Below, piece by piece: positions 48,327-56,068 of a DNA stretch of 56,068 bases. Within the stretch, counting starts at the first letter, position 1, and each line of letters starts with the position of its first letter. The notes under the pieces are model-generated. The model worked only from the letters and a program-made list of their open reading frames with translations, searched no databases and was not told the origin of the DNA. This DNA is from Bacteroidales bacterium UBA1197. Lineage in GTDB: Bacteria; Bacteroidota; Bacteroidia; Bacteroidales; UBA932. The position numbers were made by a program, and so were the translations under genes. The DNA lies in the NCBI GenBank assembly GCA_002309995.1, contig DBYB01000062.1, positions 1 to 56,068 on the forward strand. Reading direction: 5' to 3'.

Positions 48327-49446
48327 GAAGATACGTGCAATCATCAGCGGCGGCGGCACCGGCGGGCACATATTCCCGGCGGTCTCCATTGCCAAGGAGC
48401 TCAAGAAGGTTAATCCCGATAACGAGATACTCTTCGTGGGCGCCGAGGGCAAGATGGAGATGGAGAAGGTGCCGGCCGAGGGCTTCGAGATCGTGGGCCT
48501 GCCCATAACGGGCCTGCAGAGGCAGCTTACATTCCGCAACCTGATGAACGACATCCTCGTTCCCTTCCGCTTCATCGCGAGCATCATCAAGGCCCGCAGG
48601 CTCATACGCAAGTTCAGGCCCGACATCGCCGTAGGCGTGGGCGGCTACGCAAGCGCTCCCCTGCTCAGGGCTGCAACCGCGATGCGCATCCCCGCCCTCA
48701 TCCAGGAGCAGAACGGATTCGCCGGCCTCACCAACAAGCTGCTCGGCCCGCGAGTACAGAAGATATGCGTGGCCTACGAGGGTATGGAGCGTTTCTTCCC
48801 CGCAGAAAAGATAGTGATGAGCGGCAACCCCATCCGTCCCTCGATGCACCCTTACACCCAGGCCGAGAGACTCGAAGGACTGTCGTACTACGGATTCGAT
48901 CCTGCAAAGAGGCACATCCTCATCATCGGCGGTTCCCTCGGCAGCGGCACCCTCAACAAGGCAATGAAGGCCTGGATCGAGGCCGGCCGCCCGGGAGGCG
49001 AAGGAGTGGAAATCCTCTGGCAGTGCGGTAAATATTATAAGAAAGGTATAGACGAGTTTATGGAGGGGCGCGAGCTCGACGGAATCAAATATACCGACTT
49101 CATAGCCCGTATGGACCTGGCCTACGCAATGGCCGACGTGATAATCAGCCGCAGCGGCGCCTCCTCGGTGTCGGAAATCTGCGCCACCGCCAAGGCGGCG
49201 GTGTTCGTGCCCTCGCCCAACGTGGCGGAGGACCACCAGACGCACAACGCAATGGCGCTGGTGCGCAAAGACGCGGCCCTGATGGTAAAGGACGCCGAGG
49301 CCGCCGAGAAACTAATGCCCACGGCGCTCGGACTGGTGCTCGACACCGAGCGCATCGCGGTACTCGAAAGCAACGCCGCAGCGATGGCCCTGCCCGATGC
49401 TGCGCACACCATAGTCGATGAAATCTACAAAATCCTTGGAGAATGA
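48316..49446 (+). CDS. murG: N-acetylglucosaminyltransferase MurG
   Basis: This 376-residue GT-B enzyme has the N-terminal GGGTGGHIFPAVSIA motif (12-26) for lipid I, VGVGGYASAPLL, LIQEQNGFAGLTNKLL and ISRSGASSVSEI in the UDP-GlcNAc half. It adds GlcNAc to lipid I on the inner face of the membrane, giving lipid II. It overlaps ftsW upstream and murC downstream (four bases). Confidence 0.97.
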   Translation: MKYKKIRAIISGGGTGGHIFPAVSIAKELKKVNPDNEILFVGAEGKMEMEKVPAEGFEIVGLPITGLQRQLTFRNLMNDILVPFRFIASIIKARRLIRKFRPDIAVGVGGYASAPLLRAATAMRIPALIQEQNGFAGLTNKLLGPRVQKICVAYEGMERFFPAEKIVMSGNPIRPSMHPYTQAERLEGLSYYGFDPAKRHILIIGGSLGSGTLNKAMKAWIEAGRPGGEGVEILWQCGKYYKKGIDEFMEGRELDGIKYTDFIARMDLAYAMADVIISRSGASSVSEICATAKAAVFVPSPNVAEDHQTHNAMALVRKDAALMVKDAEAAEKLMPTALGLVLDTERIAVLESNAAAMALPDAAHTIVDEIYKILGE

Positions 49447-50804
49447 GCGACGGTAAACTTAAATACGTCTATTTCATAGGAATAGGTGGAATAGGAATGA
49501 GCGCGATAGCCCGCTGGTACAAGTTCCGCGGCTACAGCGTGAGCGGCTACGACCGCACCCCCTCCGACCTCACCGCCAGCCTGGAGAAGGAAGGCATCGG
49601 AGTACACTACGAAGATGACTGCAGCCGAATCCCCGCCGATGTGCAGGCCACCCTCGTCATCTATACTCCCGCAATTCCCGCCGACCTGGGTGAACTGCGC
49701 TACGTACGCGAGCACGGCTACAGGCTCGTGAAGCGTTCCCTCGCCCTGGGCGAAATCACCCGCGGGCAGAGCTGCCTCGCCGTCTCCGGCACCCACGGCA
49801 AGACCACCACATCGACCCTCGTTGCGCACATCCTCACCGAGAGCGGAGAGGGCTGCTCGGCCTTCCTGGGCGGCATCTCCAAGAACTACGGCACAAACCT
49901 GCTGATGAGCGCCAACCCGGTGGTCGTGGCCGAGGCCGACGAGTTCGACCGTTCCTTCCTGCAGCTGCACCCGAGCATAGCAGTGATTACCGCGATGGAC
50001 GCCGACCACCTCGACATCTACGGCGACCTGGCCCACGTGCAGGAGGCCTTCCGCCAGTTTGCCGCGCAGGTGAGCGAGACCATCATAATGAAATATGGGC
50101 TCCCCATAGGTCAGGACCAGGTGAGCGCCCGCATACTTACCTACCACTTCGAGAATCCCGCCGCCGACTTCCACGCCAGCAACCTGCGCCTGCAGCCCGA
50201 CGGGCACTACATCTTCGACCTGGTGTACCCCGGAGGCACGCTCAGCGACATCCGTGTGGGCGCCCTCGGATGGGTAAACGTGGAGAACAGCGTCGCAGCG
50301 GCCGCCGTATGCCTCTGCCACGGATGCGACGGGCAGAAGGTCCGCCACGCCATCGGCACCTTCGCCGGCGTGCGCCGCAGGCTCGACGAGCACGTCAACC
50401 GCCCGGGCCTCAACTACATAGACGACTACGCACACCATCCGGAGGAGCTCACAACGGCCATCTCCTCGCTCCGCGGCATTTTCCCCGGCCGCAGGATAAC
50501 GGGCGTCTTCCAGCCGCACCTCTACACCCGCACGAGGGACCTGGCGGAAGGATTCGCCCAGGCCCTGAGCGCGCTGGACGAGGTGATACTGCTGGACATT
50601 TACCCGGCACGCGAGGAGCCCATCCCCGGCGTGACCTCCGAAATTATTTATAAAGGAATACAGGGACCGTCCAAGAAACTCATAAAGAAGTCCGAACTGA
50701 TGGACGAGCTGGCAGGCAGGGAACTTGACGTGCTGGCCACATTCGGCGCCGGCGACATCGACCGCTTCATCGGCCCCATAACCGAAATGTTGAACGCAAG
50801 ATAA
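49443..50804 (+). CDS. murC: UDP-MurNAc:L-alanine ligase
   Basis: This 453-residue Mur ligase has the N-terminal Rossmann segment YFIGIGGIGMSAIARWY, the ATP site GTHGKTT (116-122), VVAEADEFDRSFLQL, and YIDDYAHHPEELT in the C-terminal domain. It attaches L-alanine to UDP-MurNAc, the first peptide step. It is placed late in the cluster, as usual, and its TAA overlaps the ftsQ ATG by one base. Confidence 0.97.
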   Translation: MSDGKLKYVYFIGIGGIGMSAIARWYKFRGYSVSGYDRTPSDLTASLEKEGIGVHYEDDCSRIPADVQATLVIYTPAIPADLGELRYVREHGYRLVKRSLALGEITRGQSCLAVSGTHGKTTTSTLVAHILTESGEGCSAFLGGISKNYGTNLLMSANPVVVAEADEFDRSFLQLHPSIAVITAMDADHLDIYGDLAHVQEAFRQFAAQVSETIIMKYGLPIGQDQVSARILTYHFENPAADFHASNLRLQPDGHYIFDLVYPGGTLSDIRVGALGWVNVENSVAAAAVCLCHGCDGQKVRHAIGTFAGVRRRLDEHVNRPGLNYIDDYAHHPEELTTAISSLRGIFPGRRITGVFQPHLYTRTRDLAEGFAQALSALDEVILLDIYPAREEPIPGVTSEIIYKGIQGPSKKLIKKSELMDELAGRELDVLATFGAGDIDRFIGPITEMLNAR

Positions 50805-51559
50805 TGAAGATACAACTCCGGCATATCGTTTACACCGCCACACTGGCGCTTCTGCTTGCAGCAATGTCGCTGCTGGCAGTGAGTGCCTGCGGTGCGCGCT
50901 CGGCCGTGCTCTGCGACGCCCTGGACGTGCAGCTGCCCGACGAGAGCGAATTCGTGGCGCCGGAGGACGTGAAGGGATTCCTGGACAAGAGGTACGGCGC
51001 TTACATCGGCGTACGGCTCGACAGCCTCGACCTCGACCGCATAGAGACGCTGCTGGAGTCGAAGGGCGTGGTAGAGTCCTGCGAGGCCTGGACCACCCCC
51101 GACGGCGTGCTGCACGTGAGCGTGCGCCAGCGCAAGCCGGTGCTGCGCTTCCAGAGGGGCGCGACGGGCTTCTATATGGACCGTAACGGCGAGGTGTTCC
51201 CTCTTCACAAGACCTACACCGCCGACGTGCCGGTTATCGAGGGGGACATCCCCGACGTGGAGAGCGGAGCCGGAGCGGCCTGGGCGGCCGGAGTGCTCCG
51301 AATGATGGACTGGCTGCAGGGGTCGAAGCAATGGAAAGACCAGGTGGACAGGATATCCGTGGGCAAGGGCGGCGACCTCGAAATGAGGCTCAAAGACCGC
51401 AGCGAGCGTTTCATCCTCGGATGGCCCGACGGAATCGACGGCAAGCTCGACCTGATGGGCAAATACTTCAGCCACATACTCCCCGCAGTTGGGGACGGCT
51501 GTTACAAGAGCGTTAACTTGAAATATAACAAACAAATAATATGCAGGAAAGATATATAG
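50804..51559 (+). CDS. ftsQ: Cell division protein FtsQ
   Basis: This 251-residue protein has a short cytoplasmic N terminus, one membrane helix (about 10-30, TATLALLLAAMSLLAVSA) and a periplasmic POTRA-like domain. FLDKRYGAYIGVRLDSLDLDR is followed by VVESCEAWTTPDGVLHVSVRQRKPVLRF. FtsQ links early and late division proteins, here probably with the FtsL-like protein. The call rests on topology, the 'VRQRKPV' strand typical of FtsQ and the position before ftsA. Its last 19 bases overlap ftsA. Confidence 0.9.
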   Translation: MKIQLRHIVYTATLALLLAAMSLLAVSACGARSAVLCDALDVQLPDESEFVAPEDVKGFLDKRYGAYIGVRLDSLDLDRIETLLESKGVVESCEAWTTPDGVLHVSVRQRKPVLRFQRGATGFYMDRNGEVFPLHKTYTADVPVIEGDIPDVESGAGAAWAAGVLRMMDWLQGSKQWKDQVDRISVGKGGDLEMRLKDRSERFILGWPDGIDGKLDLMGKYFSHILPAVGDGCYKSVNLKYNKQIICRKDI

Positions 51560-53049
51560 CGACCGTGGACCTGGGCACCTCCAAGCTCGCACTCTGCGTA
51601 GCCAAGGTGGCTGGAGAGAACGTACAGGTCATCTACTACAAGGAGAGGCCTTCGGACGGTATGCGCTACAACAGCGTGTTCAATCCGAGGAGGGCCGCCG
51701 TGCCCCTGCGCGCAGCCATTGCCGAGGCCGAAGACGAGCTGCAGATAAAGATTACGCAGGTCGTCGTGGGTCTCCCCCGCTACAACGTGCGCCAGGAGAC
51801 CGGCGAGGCCAAGATACCCCGCAGCAACCCTTCCATGCTCATCGAGGAGGAAGAGATTGAGAGCCTGAAGAGCCTGGCCCTCGACTCCTACCCGCTCTCC
51901 GACATCGACGGCGAAGTCATCTACGGGGCCGTGCCGCAGTCGTTCTCGACCGACGACGTGATCGGCAACGAAGAAGACGTGGTTGGCACCAGCAGCGAGA
52001 CGCTTGCCGGCAACTTCAAGATTTTCGTGGGTAAGAAGAAAGCCGCCAGGAACATTGACGCGATGCTCAACGACGCCGGCGTGGTGCTCGCGCAGGCGAT
52101 CTTCCCTCCGGCAGCCGTCGGCGAGGCCGTGCTGAAGAACGACGAGATGATGAACGGCGTGGCCCTTATGGAAATGGGGGCCGGCATAACTTCCGTCTCC
52201 ATCTGGCAAGGCGGAATTATGCGCTACTTCGGCTACATCCCCTTCGGCGGCAAGAGCATCACCAACGACATTCGGATGGAGTGCGCTTTTGATGATACGC
52301 TGGCGGAGAACATCAAGCTGGCGTTCGGCGCGTGCCTGCCCGAGAAGCTCCAGAGCATAGGCGACAAGATTCTGCAGATCAACGACGAGCAGAACGGCAC
52401 CTACGAGAACCTGCCCATCAAGTACCTGTCGGAAATCATCACCAGCCGCTGCCGCGAGATAGTTAACGCAATCCTTTTTCTCATCCAGGAAAGCGGATTC
52501 GCCGACAGGCTGCGCTGCGGCATCGTGCTCACGGGCGGCGGGGCCAACCTGCCCAACCTGGCCAATATGATAAAGGATATGTCGGGCTACACCGTGCGCG
52601 TGGGCTTCCCTCTCTCCTCGAAGTTCAGTTCGGATGGCTGCCCCGGCATAGGCGAGGCCGAAGCCTCCACTTCCATCGGCCTGGTGCTCGAGGCCGCCGC
52701 CGACCCCTACCTCAACTGCATATCAGATAGTGAGATGCAGGTGGAGCTCGACACGAAAGCCCCTGCAATGGAGACCGCACCCGCACCTGAACCGGCGAAG
52801 GACGAACCGGTTCGCACTACCCTCTTCGGCGATGACGAGTTCGAGAAGATCGAGACCAAGATAGTGAAGGAGCCTCGCAAGCGCGATACCAAGCCGGCCA
52901 AACCGGCCAAGGTTCAGAAGCCCAGGCAGGAGAGCGAGCACACCGGCATCATCTGGAAGAAGATTACCGGACTGTTCCGCGACAGCTTCGACAACACCAT
53001 AGGAGAATTATACGACGAAATGGGTGGTAACAATCAAAAAAGCCAATAA
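51541..53049 (+). CDS. ftsA: Cell division protein FtsA
   Basis: This 502-residue actin-like ATPase opens with ATVDLGTSKLALCVAKV and has NIDAMLNDAGVVLAQAIFPPA in the 1C region. GVALMEMGAGITSVSIWQGG, ITNDIRMECAFDDTLAENIK and VLTGGGANLPNLA form the nucleotide site. After the core a long Lys/Pro-rich linker (about residues 400-470) precedes the C-terminal IIWKKITGLFRDSFDN, an amphipathic helix expected to bind the membrane. FtsA anchors FtsZ filaments. The linker is longer than in proteobacteria but common in Bacteroidetes. Confidence 0.95.
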   Translation: MQERYIATVDLGTSKLALCVAKVAGENVQVIYYKERPSDGMRYNSVFNPRRAAVPLRAAIAEAEDELQIKITQVVVGLPRYNVRQETGEAKIPRSNPSMLIEEEEIESLKSLALDSYPLSDIDGEVIYGAVPQSFSTDDVIGNEEDVVGTSSETLAGNFKIFVGKKKAARNIDAMLNDAGVVLAQAIFPPAAVGEAVLKNDEMMNGVALMEMGAGITSVSIWQGGIMRYFGYIPFGGKSITNDIRMECAFDDTLAENIKLAFGACLPEKLQSIGDKILQINDEQNGTYENLPIKYLSEIITSRCREIVNAILFLIQESGFADRLRCGIVLTGGGANLPNLANMIKDMSGYTVRVGFPLSSKFSSDGCPGIGEAEASTSIGLVLEAAADPYLNCISDSEMQVELDTKAPAMETAPAPEPAKDEPVRTTLFGDDEFEKIETKIVKEPRKRDTKPAKPAKVQKPRQESEHTGIIWKKITGLFRDSFDNTIGELYDEMGGNNQKSQ

Positions 53050-53052
53050 GCC

Positions 53053-54300
53053 ATGTTCGAAGATTTCACCATAGACCTTAACGCAACCGTCCCTACCGAC
53101 TGGAACACCTCCGAGAATATCATCAAGGTCATCGGAGTGGGCGGCGGCGGCTGCAATGCAGTATCGTATATGTACCGCACCGGCATCGAGGGCTGCAGTT
53201 TCGTGGTGTGCAACACCGACTCGCAGGCCCTGGCCGGCAGTCCCGTGCCCGTGAAGATCCAGATGGGCGCAGGACTCGGTGCAGGCACCAACCCCATCAA
53301 GGGGCGCAACGCGGCCATCGACAGCCAGGCCGAGATTGAGAGGCACATCATCGACGCCGGCACCAAGATGCTCTTCATCACCGCCGGAATGGGCGGCGGC
53401 ACCGGCACCGGAGCCACTCCCGTGATAGCCAAGATGGCCAAGGAGAAAGGCATACTTACCGTGGCCGTGGTTACCCTGCCCTTCAAGAACGAGGGCGACA
53501 GGGCGATGTCACGCGCCATCGACGGCATCCAGGAGCTGGAGAAGAACGTGGACTCGCTGCTTATCATCAACAACGAGAAACTTTACGACCACTTCGGCAG
53601 CCAGCTCACGCACGACGCCTTCCCGAAGGCCGATGAGGTGCTCACAACCGCAGTGAAAGGCATAATCGAGATTATCCAGAAGCCCGGATATATCAACGTG
53701 GACTTCGAGGACGTGATGACGATGATGAAAGACAGCGGCATGGCCCTTATGGGCTATGGCGAGGGCAGCGGGCCCAACCGCGTGGAAGATGCGGTGCGCC
53801 AGGCCTTCGAGTCTCCGCTCCTCAACGACTTCGACCTCAAGACCGCCCGCAACGTGCTGGTGAACATCACCGGCGGCAAGAACGAGCAGGGCCTCACGAT
53901 GGACGATATGTCGGAGATCAACCGCCGCATCGACGAATACACCGGCGGCGCCAACAACTTCAAGCGCGGCCTCATCTGGGACGAGGACCCCAACGTGGGC
54001 GACCACATCCACATCACCTCCATCGTCACCGGGCTCAAATTCATCGACATCGTGGGATCCCGCAGGGATATGGGCAATTACATAATGATATCCAGGGATT
54101 TCAAATACGACAAGAACGAAGACGCCAGCACCCGGGGCATACGCATCACGGAAGATCCGGGCGGCTCGCGCATCGGCTACAGTTCCACCGACAACCAGAG
54201 GCTCTTCCGCTTCGATCCCGGGAAGCGCCCGGTGCTTGCTGTAACCGACAGGGATCCTATTTCCGACCTTGAGAACACACCTGCAATCAGAAGATCATGA
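53053..54300 (+). CDS. ftsZ: Cell division protein FtsZ
   Basis: This 415-residue tubulin homologue has GVGGGGCNAV (28-37) and the GTP-binding T4 loop GMGGGTGTG (112-120). The T7 region VDFEDVMTMMKDSGMALMGYGEG completes the GTPase site across the filament interface. The C-terminal peptide that normally binds FtsA is seen as ISDLENTPAIRRS. It forms the Z ring. It starts three bases after ftsA, and its stop overlaps the gltX ATG. Confidence 0.97.
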   Translation: MFEDFTIDLNATVPTDWNTSENIIKVIGVGGGGCNAVSYMYRTGIEGCSFVVCNTDSQALAGSPVPVKIQMGAGLGAGTNPIKGRNAAIDSQAEIERHIIDAGTKMLFITAGMGGGTGTGATPVIAKMAKEKGILTVAVVTLPFKNEGDRAMSRAIDGIQELEKNVDSLLIINNEKLYDHFGSQLTHDAFPKADEVLTTAVKGIIEIIQKPGYINVDFEDVMTMMKDSGMALMGYGEGSGPNRVEDAVRQAFESPLLNDFDLKTARNVLVNITGGKNEQGLTMDDMSEINRRIDEYTGGANNFKRGLIWDEDPNVGDHIHITSIVTGLKFIDIVGSRRDMGNYIMISRDFKYDKNEDASTRGIRITEDPGGSRIGYSSTDNQRLFRFDPGKRPVLAVTDRDPISDLENTPAIRRS

Positions 54301-55817
54301 AAAGGACTAGAGTAAGATTTGCACCTTCGCCTACCGGCCCCCTGCATATGGGTGGCGTACGTACGGCCCTGTACAACTATCTGGTGGCAAAAAAAGCTGG
54401 CGGAGACTTCATCCTCCGCATAGAAGACACCGACTCGCACCGCTTCGTGCCGGGCGCCGAGGAATATATCATTGAGTCGCTCCGCTGGTGCGGCATCGTG
54501 CCCGACGAGGGCCTGGACGCCACCGGCAAGCTGGCCGAGGTGGCCGACGAGCGCAACCCGCACGCCCCCTACCGCCAGTCGCAGAGGCGCGGCATCTACC
54601 GCAAGTACGCCGAGCAGCTGATCGAGGGCGGCTTCGCCTACTACGCATTCGACACCGCCGAAGAGCTGGAGGCCGAGCGCGCCAAGGCCGAGAGTGCCGG
54701 GCAGACCTTCATCTACAACGCTTCTACCCGCGGCAGGCTACGGAATTCGCTTACTTTGCCTGCCGACGTAGTCGAGCGCCTGCTTGCAGAGCGTACAGAC
54801 TGGACCGTCCGTTTCCGTATGCCTGAAAACGAGATAGTGCAGATGGACGACGAGATCCGCGGCCACATCGAGGTGAACACTTCCACCCTGGACGACAAGG
54901 TGCTCTGGAAGCGCGCCGACGAACTGCCTACCTACCATCTGGCAAATATAGTCGACGACCACCTGATGGAGATCACCGAGGTCATCCGCGGCGAGGAGTG
55001 GCTCCCGTCGCTCCCCCTGCACTACCTGCTTTACCGTGCATTCGGCTGGGAGCGGCCTCAGTTCGCCCACCTGCCGCTGCTGCTGAAGCCAGTGGGCAAC
55101 GGCAAGCTCTCCAAGCGCGACGGCGACAAGATGGGCTTCCCGGTGTTCCCGCTGCAGTGGACGGCGCCCGACGGGGCCGTGTCGCACGGCTACCGCGAAG
55201 ACGGGTACTTCCCTGACGCGTTCGTGAACCTGCTTGCAATGCTCGGCTGGAATCCCGGCACGGAGCAGGAACTGTTCTCGATGCCCGAGCTGATTGAGGC
55301 TTTCTCGCTGGAGAAAGTGGGCAAGGCCGGAGCAAAGTTCAACCCCGACAAGGCCAAGTGGTTCAACAAGGAATACCTCCGTATGCGCACCGACGAGGAA
55401 CTCGCGACGCTCTTTATGCCGGTGCTCAAGGCTCACGGCGTAGAGGCTTCCGCAGAGTTTGTGCGCGAGGTGGTGGCGCTGATTAAGGAGCGCGCAACCT
55501 TCGTCGCCGACTTCTGGGATATCGCGTGGTATCTCTTCGTAGCACCTGTCGAATATAACGAGAAGGATGCTGCGAAATTCTGGAAGGCAGAGAACGTTGC
55601 AATGGCCCGCGAGGCGCTGTTTGCAAGCGATTCTGCCGCTTCCATGGAAGAATACATTCGGGCCAGAGAGTGGCCGATGGGCAAGGTGATGAATTGCATC
55701 CGCCTTGCATTTACGGGCTCGTCGAGCGGGCTCGGCATAGCTGATATAATGCGTTTCATAGGCCGGGAGGAGGCGCTTGCGCGCTTCCAGAGGGCCGAAG
55801 AGCGGTTATTTATATAA
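54297..55817 (+). CDS. gltX: Glutamyl-tRNA synthetase
   Basis: This 506-residue class I synthetase has FAPSPTGPLHMGGVRTALYNYL, in which HMGG is the HIGH-type motif. RIEDTD, YHLANIVDDHLMEITEVIRGEEW and the KMSKS-type GNGKLSKRDGDKMGFP follow. It charges tRNA-Glu (and perhaps tRNA-Gln if a transamidase is present). The helical anticodon-binding domain forms the C-terminal third. It overlaps the ftsZ stop by four bases, so it is presumably co-transcribed with the dcw cluster. An insert of about ten residues around LAEVADERN lies just before the HAPYRQSQR motif. Confidence 0.96.
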   Translation: MKRTRVRFAPSPTGPLHMGGVRTALYNYLVAKKAGGDFILRIEDTDSHRFVPGAEEYIIESLRWCGIVPDEGLDATGKLAEVADERNPHAPYRQSQRRGIYRKYAEQLIEGGFAYYAFDTAEELEAERAKAESAGQTFIYNASTRGRLRNSLTLPADVVERLLAERTDWTVRFRMPENEIVQMDDEIRGHIEVNTSTLDDKVLWKRADELPTYHLANIVDDHLMEITEVIRGEEWLPSLPLHYLLYRAFGWERPQFAHLPLLLKPVGNGKLSKRDGDKMGFPVFPLQWTAPDGAVSHGYREDGYFPDAFVNLLAMLGWNPGTEQELFSMPELIEAFSLEKVGKAGAKFNPDKAKWFNKEYLRMRTDEELATLFMPVLKAHGVEASAEFVREVVALIKERATFVADFWDIAWYLFVAPVEYNEKDAAKFWKAENVAMAREALFASDSAASMEEYIRAREWPMGKVMNCIRLAFTGSSSGLGIADIMRFIGREEALARFQRAEERLFI

Positions 55818-55818
55818 T

Positions 55819-55986
55819 GACGGGGCACGGGCTATGGACAAGGTCCGGGTCCCGTTGCCGACTTACCTTCCTCCCGGCTGCTGTTAGTTAGTGGCTTGTT
55901 CTAGACAGTCCGGGACCGGATAGAGATCCGACGCTGCGTTTTTCTAGGGTTTTGCAGCAGACGTTCCTCCTCCGGTCCCGGAACTG
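55819..55986. ncRNA. Candidate structured non-coding RNA after gltX
   Basis: No reading frame fits this stretch, but it folds strongly. CCGGGACCGG (55910-55919) pairs perfectly with CCGGTCCCGG (55972-55981), extended by CAGT/ACTG across a bulged A. Inside, GCTGC pairs with GCAGC around a T-rich loop. Upstream, CGGGGCACGGG and CCCGTTGCCG (55821-55860) form a second hairpin. A TATATAAT lies just before it at the end of gltX. I could not match it to tmRNA, RNase P, SRP or a riboswitch. A 6S-like RNA is possible but unproven, and the strand is not certain. Confidence 0.4.
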
Positions 55987-56000
55987 TTTGTACCCTAAAC

Positions 56001-56031
56001 CTTGCATTTCTGAAGAAAATTTGTAACTTTG
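56001..56031 (+). promoter_or_regulatory. Promoter for a gene beyond the window edge
   Basis: TAACTTTG (56024-56031) matches TAnnTTTG, with a -33-like CTTG (56001-56004) 19 bases upstream. No start codon with a usable frame follows before the window ends. Confidence 0.55.
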
Positions 56032-56068
56032 CAGGTTAAGTGGTTAAATAGGGATTGTCGTTTAATGT

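Noticed and set aside
55819..55986. Possible SRP RNA, RNase P RNA or tmRNA after gltX
   Set aside because: On the minus strand AGCAGCC and GGAAGG appear in the reverse order from SRP RNA, the RNase P universal cores are absent, and there is no alanine tRNA-like end for tmRNA.

Overview
The window is a GC-rich, gene-dense piece of a Bacteroidota chromosome, most likely Bacteroidales. Four things support this: Bacteroidetes-type -7 boxes (TAnnTTTG) in most promoter gaps; almost no Shine-Dalgarno sequences apart from a strong one before rpsU; Bacteroidetes-type families (NigD-like lipoprotein, the receiver/PEP-synthase-like fusion, a short omega subunit, an FtsL-like protein, a 29-residue mS38-like protein); and the gene order of the bamA/uppS/nadK and dcw clusters. 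I see no prophage, transposase, CRISPR array, tRNA or rRNA.

Layout. 1-1.7 kb: the start of an unknown small ORF, rpsU, and a secreted PHP-domain phosphoesterase. 1.9-10.9 kb (minus): nadK, uppS, bamA, ompH/skp, korA, korB and gdhA, which look like one long operon joining envelope biogenesis to 2-oxoacid and glutamate metabolism. 10.9-17.8 kb (plus, divergent): pdxJ, an OmpH-like lipoprotein, a glycosyltransferase, a periplasmic-binding-like protein, trxB, bamD, rpoZ, a Fur-like regulator and a NigD-like lipoprotein. 17.8-19.8 kb (minus): HU, the 29-residue mS38-like protein and RNase E/G. 20.0-24.7 kb (plus): lon, a lipoprotein, a SPOR protein and rpoN. 24.7-29.6 kb (minus): tsaD, ddh and the receiver/PEP-synthase-like protein. 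29.6-38.9 kb (plus): tamB, folB, mtaB, an MBL-fold hydrolase and an M3 peptidase. 39.3-54.3 kb (plus): a complete dcw division and cell-wall cluster, mraZ-rsmH-ftsL-ftsI-murE-mraY-murD-ftsW-murG-murC-ftsQ-ftsA-ftsZ, followed directly by gltX. The last 250 bases hold a structured, gene-free stretch and a promoter for a gene beyond the window.

How it fits together. Outer-membrane assembly (BamA, BamD, Skp-like proteins, TamB), the undecaprenyl carrier (UppS), meso-diaminopimelate supply (Ddh) and the dcw cluster together cover much of envelope growth. RpoZ, RpoN, RNase E/G, HU, Lon, TsaD and MtaB cover transcription, RNA turnover, proteolysis and modification of tRNA position 37.

The most unusual observations are two palindromic elements lying in frame inside housekeeping genes. 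One is 225 bp long with perfect 29-bp terminal inverted repeats, inside mtaB. The other is about 81 bp inside murE. Each has a relative in an intergenic gap of the same window. Also notable are the strong Shine-Dalgarno sequence before rpsU, a 10-bp-period operator-like array before mraZ, structured unassigned DNA before mraZ and after gltX, and a tamB reading frame whose membrane anchor is encoded without any ATG, GTG or TTG start.
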